Assembly (NCBI RefSeq): GCF_003574295.1
Contig: NZ_BHGK01000001.1
Location: 992,001-1,056,000 of the forward strand
Direction of reading: 5' to 3'
Origin: Mediterraneibacter butyricigenes
GTDB taxonomy: Bacteria > Bacillota > Clostridia > Lachnospirales > Lachnospiraceae
DNA length: 64,000 nt
Under the pieces are notes generated by a model. The model was not told where the DNA came from and did no database searches. It saw only the letters and a list, made by a program, of their open reading frames with translations. This document shows, piece by piece, positions 17,028 through 25,809 of the stretch; positions within the stretch are counted from its first letter, which is position 1, and the number at the start of each line of letters is the position of its first letter. Both the position numbers and the translations under genes were made by a program.

Positions 17028-17369
17028 CTATTTACTTTTGTCGCTTTCATCGTCTTTCACCTGTTCCAGAAAGATCTCTATCAGTTCTCCCACAGATGGC
17101 GGCCACGGATAACTCATTCCCGTCAGTTGTTCCAATGCCTCTTTTCCGCCTTTCGCCCAGGCACGATCTCGCATCGTCCGGATGTTTCTCTCTACAACGC
17201 AGGGCGGTTGATGATATTCTTCCGCCACTTGCCAGTAGATCCCTTTTACCAGCATCGTCAGACGTTCTTCATCTTCGGCTGCCAGCATAATGCAGCGTCG
17301 AAGGTACCGGTAGCCCTGATACCGTTTGGAAAAGTGTACGTTTCTCATCAATTGATCCAGTTCTTTCAT
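17028..17369 (-). CDS. Small Spo0A C-terminal-domain-like DNA-binding protein (copy B)
   Basis: About 113 residues from the ATG behind GGGAGG. It differs from copy A (15102-15431) at a handful of positions and ends in a slightly longer acidic/lysine tail (DDESDKSK). The motifs GYRYLRRCI and VVERNIRTMRDRAW correspond to the Spo0A effector domain. It is the last gene of the second operon, 134 bases behind wzx, and may be co-transcribed, which would suggest a regulatory loop on the operon (inference). Confidence 0.7.
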   Translation of the reverse strand: MKELDQLMRNVHFSKRYQGYRYLRRCIMLAAEDEERLTMLVKGIYWQVAEEYHQPPCVVERNIRTMRDRAWAKGGKEALEQLTGMSYPWPPSVGELIEIFLEQVKDDESDKSK

Positions 17370-17672
17370 GTTGTTTTCCTCCCTCAGCTTCAATATATCT
17401 TATGATTTCTCCACATGCATATTGGCTAAATAGCTGATTTCATTTTACAAAACGAAGAACAACAATAGAACAACAAATCTATATGTTTCTATATCCTTCG
17501 ACATTATTTTATATTTCTCGGTAAACTTCTAAATACAGATTTCATCATCCCGGTTGTAAATTGCTCTCTAACCGCCAGCAAAAGTACTCCATAGACACCA
17601 AAAAATGCGATTGCCGACACCAAGAGTGTGAAAAATGGCGACAGGTGTATCTGTCGTGTCAAAAGAATTCCC
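17046..17672 (-). repeat. Duplicated segment, copy B
   Basis: Partner of 15108-15732. It holds the complete Spo0A-C-like gene, the 110-base upstream region and the end of the intact wzx. This copy is the likely parent because its wzx is whole. Confidence 0.8.
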
Positions 17673-18973
17673 ACTCCTGTCGCTGCCGCTAATGGAAACA
17701 GGATTTTTCCGAGTCCCAGACCGGCAAGCATCTGTTTCCATTCTTTTTTCAGATATCTCGCTTGAACCAGCACTACCATCGCTTCTGCAAGCAGGGTAGA
17801 AGTTGCGGCTCCTGTGGAGCCCATTTTCGGAATCAGCACCAGATTCAGCACGAAATCCAGAATCGCACCTGCCAGTACGGATATCACTACTTTCTTTTCC
17901 TCTCCCAGTGGTGTCAGAATCTGAATTCCAGTAATATTTGACAAACCGATCAGCAGCACTGTCGGCATCAGAATCTGCATCGGAGTGATCGCCGGGAGGA
18001 AGGACTCTCCTGCCAGAAAGAGAATGGATTCCTTTGCAAACAGTATAAAATAGACCATCAGCGGTGTTGCCGCCACAAGCACAAACTGAAACGCTTTTTT
18101 TACCATGCGATAAAATGCTTCTTTTTCCTGTTTTTCCACATAATAAGACAGTCTCGGAAGGAGAACGGTTCCAAGGGAAGTCACACAGGTGGTCAGGACA
18201 GTTTTTACTTTGATTCCGGCATTATAATATCCGACCTCGGTATCCCCTTTCAGGAAGCCTAGCATCACCACATCCAGATTCAGATACACGCTACTGGCTG
18301 CTGCCAGAAGGAAAAATGTAAGGGTTGGCTTCAAATGCTGTTTCAAATCATAAGCTTCTCTTTTACGAAACGAGATGAATCGACGCAAGCGAACAAAATT
18401 CAGCACATAAGAGCCAAAACTTCCCACCACATATACGAAGCCATACACCACATAGTCCGACGGATCCCTTACCAGAAGAAACATCAGAATCAGCCCGATC
18501 AGTTTAAACACGATGGCGCAGGTTGTGATATAGGAATATTGTTCCAACGCATTATAGAACCACTGCACACCGATAGTCGTCAGGCCGATCGAAAGCCCCA
18601 TCACCATCATCAGTTCTTTTTTGGCTGCAAATTCCGGCACGAGAAACAAGGATGCAAAAAAGACCGCATAGGTAATCGCCGTTGTAATGGCACTGATGAT
18701 CAGTAGCTCCTGTACAGTCTGGGACAGTTTCTCCCTGTCATCCCGCACTACCGCACAGGCCCGGATTCCGTAAGTCGGAAGTCCCAGCGTTGCAAACATG
18801 GTAAAATAGGTCACTGCCGAGATCGCAAATGCAACTTTTCCGCTGCCTTCCACCAGAAGGACTCTGGAAATATACGGAAAGGTAATCAGCGGAAAAAGTA
18901 TCGACGATACGGTCAGAATCGCATTCATTATGAAATTGTAGGTTACAGAATGCATTTTCACCGATGTTTTCAT
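17504..18973 (-). CDS. wzx: Wzx-type polysaccharide flippase (second operon)
   Basis: A 489-residue protein of the MOP superfamily with 12 or more membrane segments and the FPLITFPYISRVL signature near residue 27. It moves the lipid-linked repeat unit to the outer face of the membrane. Its ATG overlaps the stop of the preceding glycosyltransferase gene by four bases (ATGA), so translation is coupled. It is more GC-rich than the flippase at 2203-3663. Its 3' end is duplicated at 15563-15721. Confidence 0.92.
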   Translation of the reverse strand: MKTSVKMHSVTYNFIMNAILTVSSILFPLITFPYISRVLLVEGSGKVAFAISAVTYFTMFATLGLPTYGIRACAVVRDDREKLSQTVQELLIISAITTAITYAVFFASLFLVPEFAAKKELMMVMGLSIGLTTIGVQWFYNALEQYSYITTCAIVFKLIGLILMFLLVRDPSDYVVYGFVYVVGSFGSYVLNFVRLRRFISFRKREAYDLKQHLKPTLTFFLLAAASSVYLNLDVVMLGFLKGDTEVGYYNAGIKVKTVLTTCVTSLGTVLLPRLSYYVEKQEKEAFYRMVKKAFQFVLVAATPLMVYFILFAKESILFLAGESFLPAITPMQILMPTVLLIGLSNITGIQILTPLGEEKKVVISVLAGAILDFVLNLVLIPKMGSTGAATSTLLAEAMVVLVQARYLKKEWKQMLAGLGLGKILFPLAAATGVGILLTRQIHLSPFFTLLVSAIAFFGVYGVLLLAVREQFTTGMMKSVFRSLPRNIK

Positions 18974-20019
18974 GGGCGTCTCATCCTCGCACGAACTTTG
19001 CTCAGATTCGTCCAGAACCGGTATTTTTTAAACTGATTCACTCTCAGCGCTCGCAGCATTTTGCTCTTTCCGGAAGAAAGATCATAGATCACCGTACTCT
19101 TCTTTCTCACTGTCCGGTCAAATTCTAGGAACTGTTTCTTAATCTCCGCATTTCCCGATGGAAAACTTGCATAGATTCCCGCCTGGTCTCCCACCATGAT
19201 GGCCGCCTGATTTTCCAAATAGGCAGCCCGCGCTTCGCTCAGATATTCTCCATCTTCGGTATTCTGCAAAGCCTTTTCTTTCACCTTTTTTCGATAAGCT
19301 TCTGCAAAATCCACCAGTCTTAAGGTCACTTTCACATGATCCGGCAAATGTTTTTGAAATCCCTGCATACTAACGCTCTGAGTGGCCACTGCCAGTCGGT
19401 ACATATACACCGTCAAGTCATAATACTGAACCTTTTCCACATAAGGAACCGGGAACGTAATGTATTCGTTGTCCACGTAGAAGCAGTGTTCGTCCAGACG
19501 AATATGGTGGTCCTGTAAGATTGCCGCGCGAATTACCAGTGCATGCATCGGGATCTCGGACTGTCCGGCGCATTCATCAAAGGTACAGCTCGGATGTTCC
19601 TCAAAATACGGGAATGCCTCTACTGTTTTTTCCTTTGTCTTGTCGTTGATTTTATAATATTTTGTCACCACATAATCTGCGGTTTCGTTGCGCAGTCGTT
19701 TCACCATTTCCGTGAAATCCTCTGTATCGACCCAGTCATCTCCATCGACCACTTTGAAATAAGCGCCCTTTGCTTCTTCAATCCCCCGATTGATGGTCGA
19801 GCCATGCCCCCCGTTTTCTTTATTGATCAACCGGAAGGTCTGCGGATATCTCTGCTCATACTGTTCTGCAATTTCCGGTGTGGAATCCTTGGATCCGTCA
19901 TTGACGATCAGGATCTCCACGTCTTCCATGATTTCTTCCGAAATAAAAGATTCCAGGGTATCTGCCAGATACGCCTCCACATTGTAGGACGGAATCACTA
20001 CGGTTAATACTTTACTCAT
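18970..20019 (-). CDS. Glycosyltransferase family 2 (GT-A fold)
   Basis: About 349 residues. The start is the ATG behind GGGAGG, inside the last codons of the preceding gene, giving MSKVLTVVIPSYN. IVNDGSKDST (about residue 38) and the metal site VVDGDDWVD (about 90) are the GT2 donor and DxD motifs. The C-terminal third is basic and helical and may touch the membrane. It adds a sugar to the repeat unit; donor unknown. It overlaps both neighbours, which shows tight operon structure. Confidence 0.87.
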   Translation of the reverse strand: MSKVLTVVIPSYNVEAYLADTLESFISEEIMEDVEILIVNDGSKDSTPEIAEQYEQRYPQTFRLINKENGGHGSTINRGIEEAKGAYFKVVDGDDWVDTEDFTEMVKRLRNETADYVVTKYYKINDKTKEKTVEAFPYFEEHPSCTFDECAGQSEIPMHALVIRAAILQDHHIRLDEHCFYVDNEYITFPVPYVEKVQYYDLTVYMYRLAVATQSVSMQGFQKHLPDHVKVTLRLVDFAEAYRKKVKEKALQNTEDGEYLSEARAAYLENQAAIMVGDQAGIYASFPSGNAEIKKQFLEFDRTVRKKSTVIYDLSSGKSKMLRALRVNQFKKYRFWTNLSKVRARMRRP

Positions 20020-21148
20020 GTTCGCCTCCCTGTTCTTTCTCTCCATATACCAGTTCTTTTAATCGCTGTTTCTGGTCTTCCAGACTGTATCGCTTTGCCT
20101 CTTCGTAAAATGTCACCTGATTCCGGTCATTTTTCCGGTAAGCAAGCACTGCATCTGCCCAGACTTCCGGAGAATCTTTCAGTGAAACAAAGGTCACTTT
20201 CTCTGTGATCTTCGTTTCGTCGGTCACTGCCGTACTGATCACACAGGGAAGGTTTGTGCACTGAGCCTCAATTCCCACCGTCGGCAATCCCTCAAAATTG
20301 GACGGCAACAGAAATACATCCATCGCCTGGAACAGACGATCTGCATCCGTTCTCCATCCAAGGAATCTGACACAGTCTTCCAGTCCTTCTTTTTTCACCA
20401 GTTTCCGGATCTGCTCCATCCGCACACCGTGTCCCGCCAGAAGTAGTACGCTGTTCGGATCTTTTCTATGGATTTCTTTAAAAATCCGGATCAGGAATTC
20501 ATGATTTTTCTGGTAACAGAAGTTGCCCGCGTGTCCCACAACGAACTGCTCCGGCCCCAATTCCAGTTCTTGTCTGACCTCTTTCCGAATCTCCGGACGC
20601 CAGACAAATTTTCCCCGGTCTACCGCATTGTAGATCACATGGAAGTTCTCTGAATCCACAATCTTCTTCGGATACATCCAGTATCCTGCTTTACAGGAAC
20701 ATCCGTAAAATTCATTCGCTGACCGCCACAGAATCGGGCGACAGATTTTCTGCAATGTATTGAATACCACTCGTTTCAGTGGACTCTCACAGTCATTTCC
20801 ACCGGAATGGCTGTGCAGGATCCGTCTCGGTACATGGGCTGATTTTGCCGCAAATGCCGCTATCAGATCCATAGAAGTGGAAATGTTCAGATAGACCATC
20901 TCATACTTTTCTTTTCGGATCAGATAACGTACCTGACGAAACTGCGTCAGCGGATGTTTCAGATTGGCAATCTCAAACAATCTGGAATGGTACCTTTTCA
21001 ATTGTTGTTTTAACTGTGGATCCGCATGATTCGTCAGAAGATCAATCTGCATTCCCTCTTCCCAGACTCCATCCAGGAAATGTAACAGATAAGTATCCAG
21101 TCCGCCGGATCTTCCGTCCATAATAAATCCCAAGAGAATTTTCTTCAC
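20012..21148 (-). CDS. Glycosyltransferase family 4
   Basis: A 378-residue GT-B transferase starting with GTG behind AAGGAG. The N-terminal SGGLDTYLLHF is the acceptor-domain glycine loop and EGLPTVGIEAQ the E-x7-E donor motif. VVGHAGNFCYQKNH is the phosphate-binding region usual in GT4 proteins of exopolysaccharide operons. The last eight bases overlap the next glycosyltransferase gene. Confidence 0.87.
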   Translation of the reverse strand: MKKILLGFIMDGRSGGLDTYLLHFLDGVWEEGMQIDLLTNHADPQLKQQLKRYHSRLFEIANLKHPLTQFRQVRYLIRKEKYEMVYLNISTSMDLIAAFAAKSAHVPRRILHSHSGGNDCESPLKRVVFNTLQKICRPILWRSANEFYGCSCKAGYWMYPKKIVDSENFHVIYNAVDRGKFVWRPEIRKEVRQELELGPEQFVVGHAGNFCYQKNHEFLIRIFKEIHRKDPNSVLLLAGHGVRMEQIRKLVKKEGLEDCVRFLGWRTDADRLFQAMDVFLLPSNFEGLPTVGIEAQCTNLPCVISTAVTDETKITEKVTFVSLKDSPEVWADAVLAYRKNDRNQVTFYEEAKRYSLEDQKQRLKELVYGEKEQGGEHE

Positions 21149-21200
21149 GTGGCTTCTCCTTTTTTACTACTTTTCTTTTCCCTTAGCTCGACTCTTTTCT

Positions 21201-22616
21201 TCACGCTCTTTCCTGCATCGTTCCCGCCAGGTACCCGAAACACAACCAGAAAATATAGGTCTGCGGTGCATTCAGATAAAACACCATAGATAAGAAGAGA
21301 CTGCCCACTCCCATTGCAAGGGTCAGTGCCAGACAGGCGGTTGTGAAACTTTGTTCCGCCTTTACCTTGTGTCCCACCGTTTTCCTTTGATTCAGGTATT
21401 CCCGCAATAATTTCCCGGTGTTGAATACCAGTGCGAGGCTGATCAGAATTCCGAGGATTCCCTGGCTGACCAGGACATCCAGGACGCTGTTATGCAGAGA
21501 ATCATATTTTGCATTTTCCGGATTGTCTACCAGATACGTATGTGGCATGTTCTGCTGCGCATAAGCCGTCATATTTCGGAAGCTGACTCCTACTACCGGT
21601 GAAGTCTCTACAATTTCCAGCCCACTCTTCCAGATATCCAGCCGTCCGTTGGACGCATCGCCTTTCAGATCCTGCTTTCTGCCCACTTTAGAGGGCGTGG
21701 TCTCCGTTTTGGTCGTCTGGCTTTTCTTCGGCGGAAACATTTTTTTTGCCAGTATTTCAATCTGTTTGTCGTGTGTATTATATTCCTGCTTACAGATCTG
21801 AGCCATTCCCACAATTCCGCCTGCCACTGCCACTCCCAGCATCAGACTGACTGCCATTGCTTTTCCGGCCTTCATGCCGTTTTCTCTGAATCGTTTTCCG
21901 GCAAGAGCAGTCGTCCACACGATGGCTCCGACTCCTACCGATACCAGTCCCGTCCGTGAATCCGACAAGACCAGGTATCCAAACTGGATCAGCACAGACA
22001 CTGCAAGGCATACCCGCCAGTACCATTTTGCAGTTCTCACAAACAGGTAAACCGCAAGAAGAACTGCCACAACGGTAATGGTAGCACCGTGGTTCGGATC
22101 ATCATACATTCCCCAGAGTCGTCCCCATTTGAATCCGACCACTTTAAATCCGACGGCTTTTCCATCCCGGACCTTTGTCAGACCATAATTTCTGCCCCAC
22201 AACACCATGGAATTTCCAATGGCATTGGTCACCGTACTGTAAATCACCCAGATACATGCCAGCAGACGAAACTCTTTTTTTCGTTCCTCCATGGAAAGAA
22301 CCGCGGAAGTTGCATACAGCACCACCATAAATAAAAACATCCAGATCAGTTCTTTCACATTATCGCCAATCCCGTACCGGTAGCTTACCGCTGCACTCAC
22401 CACATAACTTACCAGAAACAGGCCGATCAGCCGCAGATTTGCAACCTTCTGATACTGTTTCCAGTCTTTCAGCATGCACAGCGCGCATCCCACTCCCAAC
22501 ACTGCCAGCAGATCTGTGGCATATTCCATCCACAGACTTTCGTTAATAAATGCATTGAATGCCAACAATAAATATACTAAATAATAAATCTTAAATCCTA
22601 AAAAATATCTTTTCAT
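21201..22616 (-). CDS. wzy: Wzy-type polymerase / O-antigen ligase family membrane protein (second operon)
   Basis: A 471-residue membrane protein with 10-12 hydrophobic segments and a long outer loop from about residue 270 to 370. This loop carries GRLDIWKSGLEIVETSPVVG, the segment found in the Wzy_C/O-antigen ligase domain, followed by LHNSVLDVLVSQGILG. It would polymerise repeat units outside the membrane. Its position between glycosyltransferase genes supports this. It has little similarity to the polymerase of the first operon, so the two glycans probably differ. Confidence 0.82.
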   Translation of the reverse strand: MKRYFLGFKIYYLVYLLLAFNAFINESLWMEYATDLLAVLGVGCALCMLKDWKQYQKVANLRLIGLFLVSYVVSAAVSYRYGIGDNVKELIWMFLFMVVLYATSAVLSMEERKKEFRLLACIWVIYSTVTNAIGNSMVLWGRNYGLTKVRDGKAVGFKVVGFKWGRLWGMYDDPNHGATITVVAVLLAVYLFVRTAKWYWRVCLAVSVLIQFGYLVLSDSRTGLVSVGVGAIVWTTALAGKRFRENGMKAGKAMAVSLMLGVAVAGGIVGMAQICKQEYNTHDKQIEILAKKMFPPKKSQTTKTETTPSKVGRKQDLKGDASNGRLDIWKSGLEIVETSPVVGVSFRNMTAYAQQNMPHTYLVDNPENAKYDSLHNSVLDVLVSQGILGILISLALVFNTGKLLREYLNQRKTVGHKVKAEQSFTTACLALTLAMGVGSLFLSMVFYLNAPQTYIFWLCFGYLAGTMQERA

Positions 22617-22641
22617 AATCTATATCTGTCTCTTACTTCTT

Positions 22642-23751
22642 TCATCGTCCGGACTTCACTTTCGAATACAGCATCGGAAGCTTTTTGCGGATCACATAGA
22701 CCGCGCGCCCCATCAGCAGACATACTCCTGCCTTGTTCAGACGCAGAGCCACCAGTACAATCTGCAACGCCTTACTGTCTTTTGCCTGTGCACAGGGAAT
22801 CAGGTTCCGGTATAATTTCTGTGCAAACAATGCTTTACAGAAATTTTTTCTCTGTCGATGACTCATGTTTGCCTTAGGATCACAATTCTGCTGAAGTGCC
22901 GACAAAATGTATCTTGCATACAGGCTTCCCAGAATTTCTTTCACGCCCAGATCCAGCATATCCCAGGCTTCATACTGGTCATACAGCATCTGTATCCTTT
23001 TTTTATGAAACTTAAAGTAATCTTTTACAAACTCATTGGTCAGGTTTCCCTGCAGACGCTTCGCATAATGATAGGGCGTACAGGACAAAATGTTCAGGGA
23101 ATCGATCTCCATACAATACGCAATATTAAATGCGATGTCTTCGATAAACTTTGCATCCTGATAATCCTGGAATTCCAAGGAAAGGCTTTTCAGGTAATCC
23201 AGATCATAAACCTTGTTCCACGGGTAACCGTAAAGTGTCTCCTGTTCCAGTCGGATCATTTCCGGTCGCAGTTCCTCTTTGCTTTTGAAGCGTTTCTCTT
23301 CATGTGCCACAATATGGCTGTATGCATAGACATTCTGTGCATCATAATATTCTTCAATGAGCCCGAATATCACCAGCTTCGCCGGATTTTCTCTTAGAGA
23401 ATTCTGCACCTTTTCCAGAAGGTTCTCTTCCACCAGATCGTCTGCATCTGCCAGCCACAGATAGTTTCCTTTTGCTTCCCGGATACCCAGATTTCTGGCA
23501 TGGCTGACTCCGGCATTGCGTTCCATGGCGATCAAACGGATCCGTCCGTCTTTTTCTGCCAGTTCCGCTACAATCTTTCGGCTTTGATCTGTGGAGCAGT
23601 CGTCCACCACCAGTAATTCCCAGTCCGTCACGCTCTGGCGACGGATGGATTCGATCATAGTCTTGATATATTTCTGCCCGTTATACACCGGCATCACAAT
23701 ACTGAAAAAGGGTCTTTCGTTCGGTCTGTTGTTCATATCCTTGTTTTCCAT
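22642..23751 (-). CDS. Glycosyltransferase family 2 (GT-A fold)
   Basis: A 369-residue protein starting at the ATG behind CAGGAG. FSIVMPVYNGQKYI, VVDDCSTDQS and the metal-binding WLADADDLVEE (near residue 100) are standard GT2 motifs. The C-terminal half is helical. It adds one sugar to the undecaprenyl-linked repeat unit; the donor cannot be predicted. Confidence 0.87.
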   Translation of the reverse strand: MENKDMNNRPNERPFFSIVMPVYNGQKYIKTMIESIRRQSVTDWELLVVDDCSTDQSRKIVAELAEKDGRIRLIAMERNAGVSHARNLGIREAKGNYLWLADADDLVEENLLEKVQNSLRENPAKLVIFGLIEEYYDAQNVYAYSHIVAHEEKRFKSKEELRPEMIRLEQETLYGYPWNKVYDLDYLKSLSLEFQDYQDAKFIEDIAFNIAYCMEIDSLNILSCTPYHYAKRLQGNLTNEFVKDYFKFHKKRIQMLYDQYEAWDMLDLGVKEILGSLYARYILSALQQNCDPKANMSHRQRKNFCKALFAQKLYRNLIPCAQAKDSKALQIVLVALRLNKAGVCLLMGRAVYVIRKKLPMLYSKVKSGR

Positions 23752-23831
23752 CTGCTCCTGTTATATTTTCTGTTACCGTTTTCTTCCTTCACAAACCAGT
23801 TTTTCTTCTGATTTACAAATTATCTGATTCT

Positions 23832-25073
23832 TTATTCTGTCAGTTCCGTGATCAGCTTTGCAATTCTCTGATATGCCTTCGGACGGTCAAACTGTTCTTC
23901 TGCGATCTGTCGGGCTTTTCTTCCCATTTCCAGACGCTTTTCTTCCTTCTCATAAAGATCTTCAATGGCATCTGCCAGGATTTTTACATCCTCCGGCATG
24001 ATATTGACTCCAAATCCATCTGCCTCCACTTTTTCACGGAATTCTGGGCTCATACAGGTGTTAATCATCGCTTTTCCCGCTGCCAGATAATCACCGATCT
24101 TTGTCACGATACTCTGCGGAGCTTTCTTAACAAAAGAGTTCACCAACACATCGGACTGTTTCAGGTACGCTGCCATTTTTCCGTAAGGCGCATATCCTAC
24201 AAATTCCACATTATAGACCTGACGGGTGTTTGCCAGTTCTTCCAGTTCTTCCTTCATCGGGCCTCCGCCCAGAATCTTGATCTTGATTTCCGGATGTCCC
24301 CGTCTGACCAGTTCTTCTCCGGCCAATACCATGGTTCGGATATCATAGCTGGTCCCGATGGTTCCGGCAAAGGATACCCAGAACTCTTCTTCTCTCTTTG
24401 GAACCAGTTCTTTATTATCCTCCGCGCCTTTGTCGAAGACTTCGATCTCATTTCCCACATAGACCGTGATCTTCGGCACGTTTCTCTTCTGATTTTTAAA
24501 GGGACGGTCCCGGTATTCATCGGAAGTTCCGACCACACCGGACACCAGAGAATATACTTTTTCCGCATCTCTCTGTAACGGATGGAATAAAATGTCACTG
24601 ACTACCGGCACATCCAATACCATGCGCATGGCTTCCGGCCACAAGTCATTTACATCTGCCACAAACGGAATGTTATGGGCCGCTCCGTATTCTGCAGCCA
24701 CTCTTGCCACATCATTCGGTGGGATCTCCGCATAGAGCAAGTCATAGTCTTTTCCGTCTTCTGGTTTTGCTTCCAGCATTTTCTGCAGATTTTTTGCTGC
24801 AATCCTGTGGCTCCTGATCCGGGCAAGATCCACATTTTTCTTGTAACCCGGTTCATAAATAAAACGCAGTCCGAATGGATATTCTCCGGCTTTTATGTCC
24901 TCCTGAATCTTCTGCAGATCCCGCTGCGCTTTTTCCCAGTGTTGAAAGGACGTGGTGATCAGATCCACCTGAAATCCTGCTTTGGTCAGGAATTCTGCCA
25001 GGTATCCGAAGCGGGTATATCCCTTCTCCCCTTTCAGTTTCACTCCCATCGTAATAATTGCGATTTTCTTCAT
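23832..25073 (-). CDS. Glycosyltransferase family 4 (first after the priming enzyme)
   Basis: A 413-residue GT-B protein. GYTRFGYLAEFL is the N-terminal acceptor region and SFAGTIGTSYDIRTMV starts the donor domain; the usual E-x7-E is altered (VTKIGDYLAAGKAMI). Its ATG overlaps the end of the priming transferase gene by four bases, so it probably adds the second sugar to the lipid-linked primer. Donor unknown. Confidence 0.82.
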   Translation of the reverse strand: MKKIAIITMGVKLKGEKGYTRFGYLAEFLTKAGFQVDLITTSFQHWEKAQRDLQKIQEDIKAGEYPFGLRFIYEPGYKKNVDLARIRSHRIAAKNLQKMLEAKPEDGKDYDLLYAEIPPNDVARVAAEYGAAHNIPFVADVNDLWPEAMRMVLDVPVVSDILFHPLQRDAEKVYSLVSGVVGTSDEYRDRPFKNQKRNVPKITVYVGNEIEVFDKGAEDNKELVPKREEEFWVSFAGTIGTSYDIRTMVLAGEELVRRGHPEIKIKILGGGPMKEELEELANTRQVYNVEFVGYAPYGKMAAYLKQSDVLVNSFVKKAPQSIVTKIGDYLAAGKAMINTCMSPEFREKVEADGFGVNIMPEDVKILADAIEDLYEKEEKRLEMGRKARQIAEEQFDRPKAYQRIAKLITELTE

Positions 25074-25765
25074 TTTATAACCTCCAACACGGTTTTTATC
25101 ATGATTCTGATATCCTGCGCCACGCCTGCCTTTTTCAGATAGTCCAGGTTGTAACGCATTTTTCTCGGCAAAATGTGGTTCCTATAGGCCTCGTCCGTAC
25201 TTTCTCCCAGTTCCGCATAATGCGCGATCATCTCATCTTCTTCTTTAAATGCGATGCTGGCAAGAGACGTCACGCCCGCCGGCAAAAGCAGGGTTGCTTT
25301 CATTTCTTCCGTATATTGCTCCACATATTTTTTTACTTCCGGACGGGTTCCTACGAAACTCATATCTCCCGTCACAATATTTAAAACCTGCGGCAGTTCG
25401 TCCAGTCGCAAGTGACGCAGCTTACTTCCCACTTTCGTGATCCGGCTGTCTGCTTTTCCTGTTACCAACGGTCCTTTTTTATCCGCATCCACGATCATGG
25501 TTCGAAATTTGAAGATTCGAAAGACTCTCCCATAAGTGGTCACTCTCTCCTGTCTGAAAAAGACCGGACCCCCGTCTTCTGCTTTGATCAAAATCGCGAT
25601 CACCAGCATGACCGGCGACAGAAGTACCGTCAGGACCAGTGATCCGCACAGATCAAAGAGTCGCTTTCTTCTTAATGCACCTTCTCGCTTGCGCAATCTT
25701 TCATAATACGGTCGGACTGCCTCCGTCTGCATGGACTCCGGCAGTTGTTCCCAGTGTTTCAACAT
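25070..25765 (-). CDS. Priming sugar-phosphate transferase (second operon)
   Basis: About 231 residues from the ATG behind CGGAG at 25765; an in-frame start 26 codons upstream lies inside the aminotransferase gene and has no ribosome site. A hydrophobic segment lies near residue 40-60. The motifs RQERVTTYG and KFRTM, RLDELPQV and GDMSFVGTRPEV follow. It moves a sugar phosphate from UDP-sugar to undecaprenyl phosphate. With the upstream aminotransferase and dehydratase, the set resembles the PglF-PglE-PglC route to a diamino sugar primer (inference). Confidence 0.88.
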   Translation of the reverse strand: MLKHWEQLPESMQTEAVRPYYERLRKREGALRRKRLFDLCGSLVLTVLLSPVMLVIAILIKAEDGGPVFFRQERVTTYGRVFRIFKFRTMIVDADKKGPLVTGKADSRITKVGSKLRHLRLDELPQVLNIVTGDMSFVGTRPEVKKYVEQYTEEMKATLLLPAGVTSLASIAFKEEDEMIAHYAELGESTDEAYRNHILPRKMRYNLDYLKKAGVAQDIRIMIKTVLEVIK

Positions 25766-25809
25766 GTTATTCTCCGTTCTTTTCCAAACTTTCTGTAATC
25801 TTTCACTTA

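Noticed and set aside
24254-24598. Overlapping open frames inside the glycosyltransferase region
   Set aside because: Shadow frames of the glycosyltransferase gene at 23832-25073, without ribosome sites or recognisable motifs.
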